Source of the DNA: Chara braunii
Taxonomy: Eukaryota; Streptophyta; Charophyceae; Charales; Characeae
Reading direction: 5' to 3'
Assembly (NCBI GenBank): GCA_003427395.1
Contig: BFEA01000013.1
Coordinates: 4,147,826 to 4,200,320 of the forward strand
Length of the DNA: 52,495 bases
Shown piece after piece: positions 51,440 to 52,495 of this stretch (position 1 is the first letter of the stretch; every line of letters begins with the position of its first letter). Made by a program: the position numbers and the translations under genes. The notes below the pieces were generated by a model that saw nothing but the letters and a program-made list of their open reading frames with translations, ran no database searches and was not told the DNA's origin.

Positions 51440-52495
51440 GTTGCTAGTTTCGCCCCGTTTTTTTTTTTTTTTTTCCCCCCAATTGATTACTCCTAGTTGT
51501 AGTCTATGCTACTTGCCACTTTCCCCTTTTCACTCTCTTCTTATGCCCTATGACCTTCCCTTCTTTTCTACTCCTCTCTCCCTTCCAATTGCCCTTCCTC
51601 CTTATGGCCCGTGACTTCCTCTTTCTATACCCCCTCTTTCTCTTCCACGTGGACCTATGCCACGTCACCTCCTCGCCACTCTCCCTCCCCCTTCTCTTTC
51701 CTTATGACTCTTCACTTCCCTTTCCTTTGCCACGTCATCTCCTCCGTTTGTAACATGTCACCCTCTCGCCCACTTCTCTTTCCTTATGACCCGTCGCTTC
51801 TTTCCTTTGCCACGTTGCCCATCACCTTCCCTTCTTTTCTACTCCTCTCTCCCTTCCACTTGCCCTTCCTCCTTATGGCTCATGACTTCCTCTTTCTATA
51901 CCCCCTCTTCTTCTCCTCACGGACCTATGCCACGTCCCTCCTCGCCACTCACCCTCCCACTTCTCTTTCCTTATGACCCTTCACTTCCCTTTCCTTTGCC
52001 ACGCCATTCCTCCGTTTGTGACACGTCACCCTCCCACCCACTTCTCTTTCCTTATGACCGTCGCTTCTTTCCTTTGCGACGTTGCCCGTCACTTCACTTT
52101 TGTTTGCCCTGTCAGCCCCCCCGAGTTAGAATAGCAATGTTTTCACTTCTTTCCTTTGCCACGTTGCCCGTCACTTCACTTTTGTTTGCCACGTTCACTT
52201 CTTTCCTTTGCCACGTTGCCCGTCTCTTCACTTTTGTTTGCCACGTCAGCCCCCCCCGAGTTAGAATCTTCTCTTCTACTCGGACCTATGCCACGCCACC
52301 TCCTTGCCACTCTCCCTCCCACTTCTCTTTCCTTATGATCCTTCACTTGCCTTTCCTTTGCCACGTCGTCTTCACTTGACCCCCTCATCCAAGTTATTTC
52401 CTCCCCCCTTCTCTTTCACTTTAATGCATCTCAAGGCCCTCAGATGCACGTCATTGACAGTGCGAAAATCAATTGAGTGTTGAGTTCACCCTTAT
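51440..52495 (-). repeat. Tandem repeats at the LINE 5' side
   Basis: The plus strand is dominated by C and T. A unit of 271 bases starting ACCTTCCCTTCTTTTCTACT begins at 51553 and again at 51824, and part of it returns at 52270-52380. Between them a CTTCTTTCCTTTGCCACGTT unit of about 50 bases is repeated three times (52062-52250). CACGT-type motifs are frequent. A hairpin with TGCATCT/AGATGCA arms lies at 52425-52448. Open frames here are low-complexity artefacts. The array sits where the LINE promoter would be. Confidence 0.75.

Larger units (their letters stand above)
43398..52380 (-). mobile_element. L1-like LINE, nearly full length
   Basis: The order on the minus strand is pyrimidine-poor tandem repeats, ORF1 (DUF4283-like domain, zinc-knuckle remnant, acidic linker, coiled coil), then ORF2 with AP endonuclease, reverse transcriptase and a C-terminal Cys/His module, a short 3' region and an A-rich tail. 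This is the layout of plant L1-type non-LTR retrotransposons. Half a dozen stops or slips interrupt the frames. No target-site duplication could be identified. Confidence 0.88.

Noticed and set aside
52062-52262. CRISPR-like array of short repeats
   Set aside because: The units adjoin or overlap without regular unique spacers, the sequence is low in complexity, and the DNA is eukaryotic. It is a tandem repeat.
51276-52379. Plus-strand open frames of up to 197 codons
   Set aside because: They follow the pyrimidine-rich tandem repeats and are Leu/Pro/Ser/Phe low-complexity translations without codon constraint.

Overview
This is nuclear DNA of a eukaryote, almost certainly of the plant lineage (land plant or streptophyte alga). 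The evidence is Ty3/gypsy chromoviruses with chromodomain-type integrase tails, primer-binding sites complementary to initiator tRNA-Met, an L1-like LINE whose ORF1 carries a DUF4283-like domain, and a piece of spliceosomal U2 snRNA. The species cannot be named from the sequence. No intact host gene was found. Nearly everything recognisable is retroelement sequence, and every element carries stops, frameshifts or lost catalytic residues.

Layout. 1-3110: non-coding DNA with small repeats, one A-tailed SINE-like copy and a possible LTR scrap. 3110-3850 and 34822-35060 (both minus): two halves of a degenerate reverse transcriptase gene, probably Penelope-like. 3851-10450 (minus): family A Ty3/gypsy copy A1 (LTR, chromodomain, integrase, RNase H, RT, protease, gag). 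10480-12540 (plus): gag of another gypsy element (family B/C). 13095-19994 (plus): second family A copy, A2, facing A1 head to head, with a duplicated gag. 19995-23925 (plus): pol and LTR of a family C element, starting inside RT. 24041-33037 (minus): element E, the only one with both LTRs, primer-binding site and polypurine tract. 33038-34520: repeats, a purine-rich tract and stem-loop modules. 34520-34821 (minus): family A LTR followed by its primer-binding site. 35060-36880: unassigned DNA with SINE-like pieces and a 208-residue ORF. 37190-42200 (plus): degraded element D, same family as C. 42400-43000 (minus): tail of one LINE. 43306-43392 (minus): 3'-truncated, A-tailed U2 snRNA copy. 43398-52380 (minus): a nearly full-length L1-like LINE with tandem repeats at its 5' side.

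How it fits together. The family A LTR ending at 3851 and the one beginning at 34821 are flanked by the same five bases, CCAAT. If everything between them and one CCAAT is removed, the RT gene reads on in the same frame. The block 3851-34821 is therefore best read as one old minus-strand family A insertion, later filled by a B/C element, a second family A copy and element E. LTR divergence agrees: about 10% for the outer pair and about 4% for E, both counted by eye.
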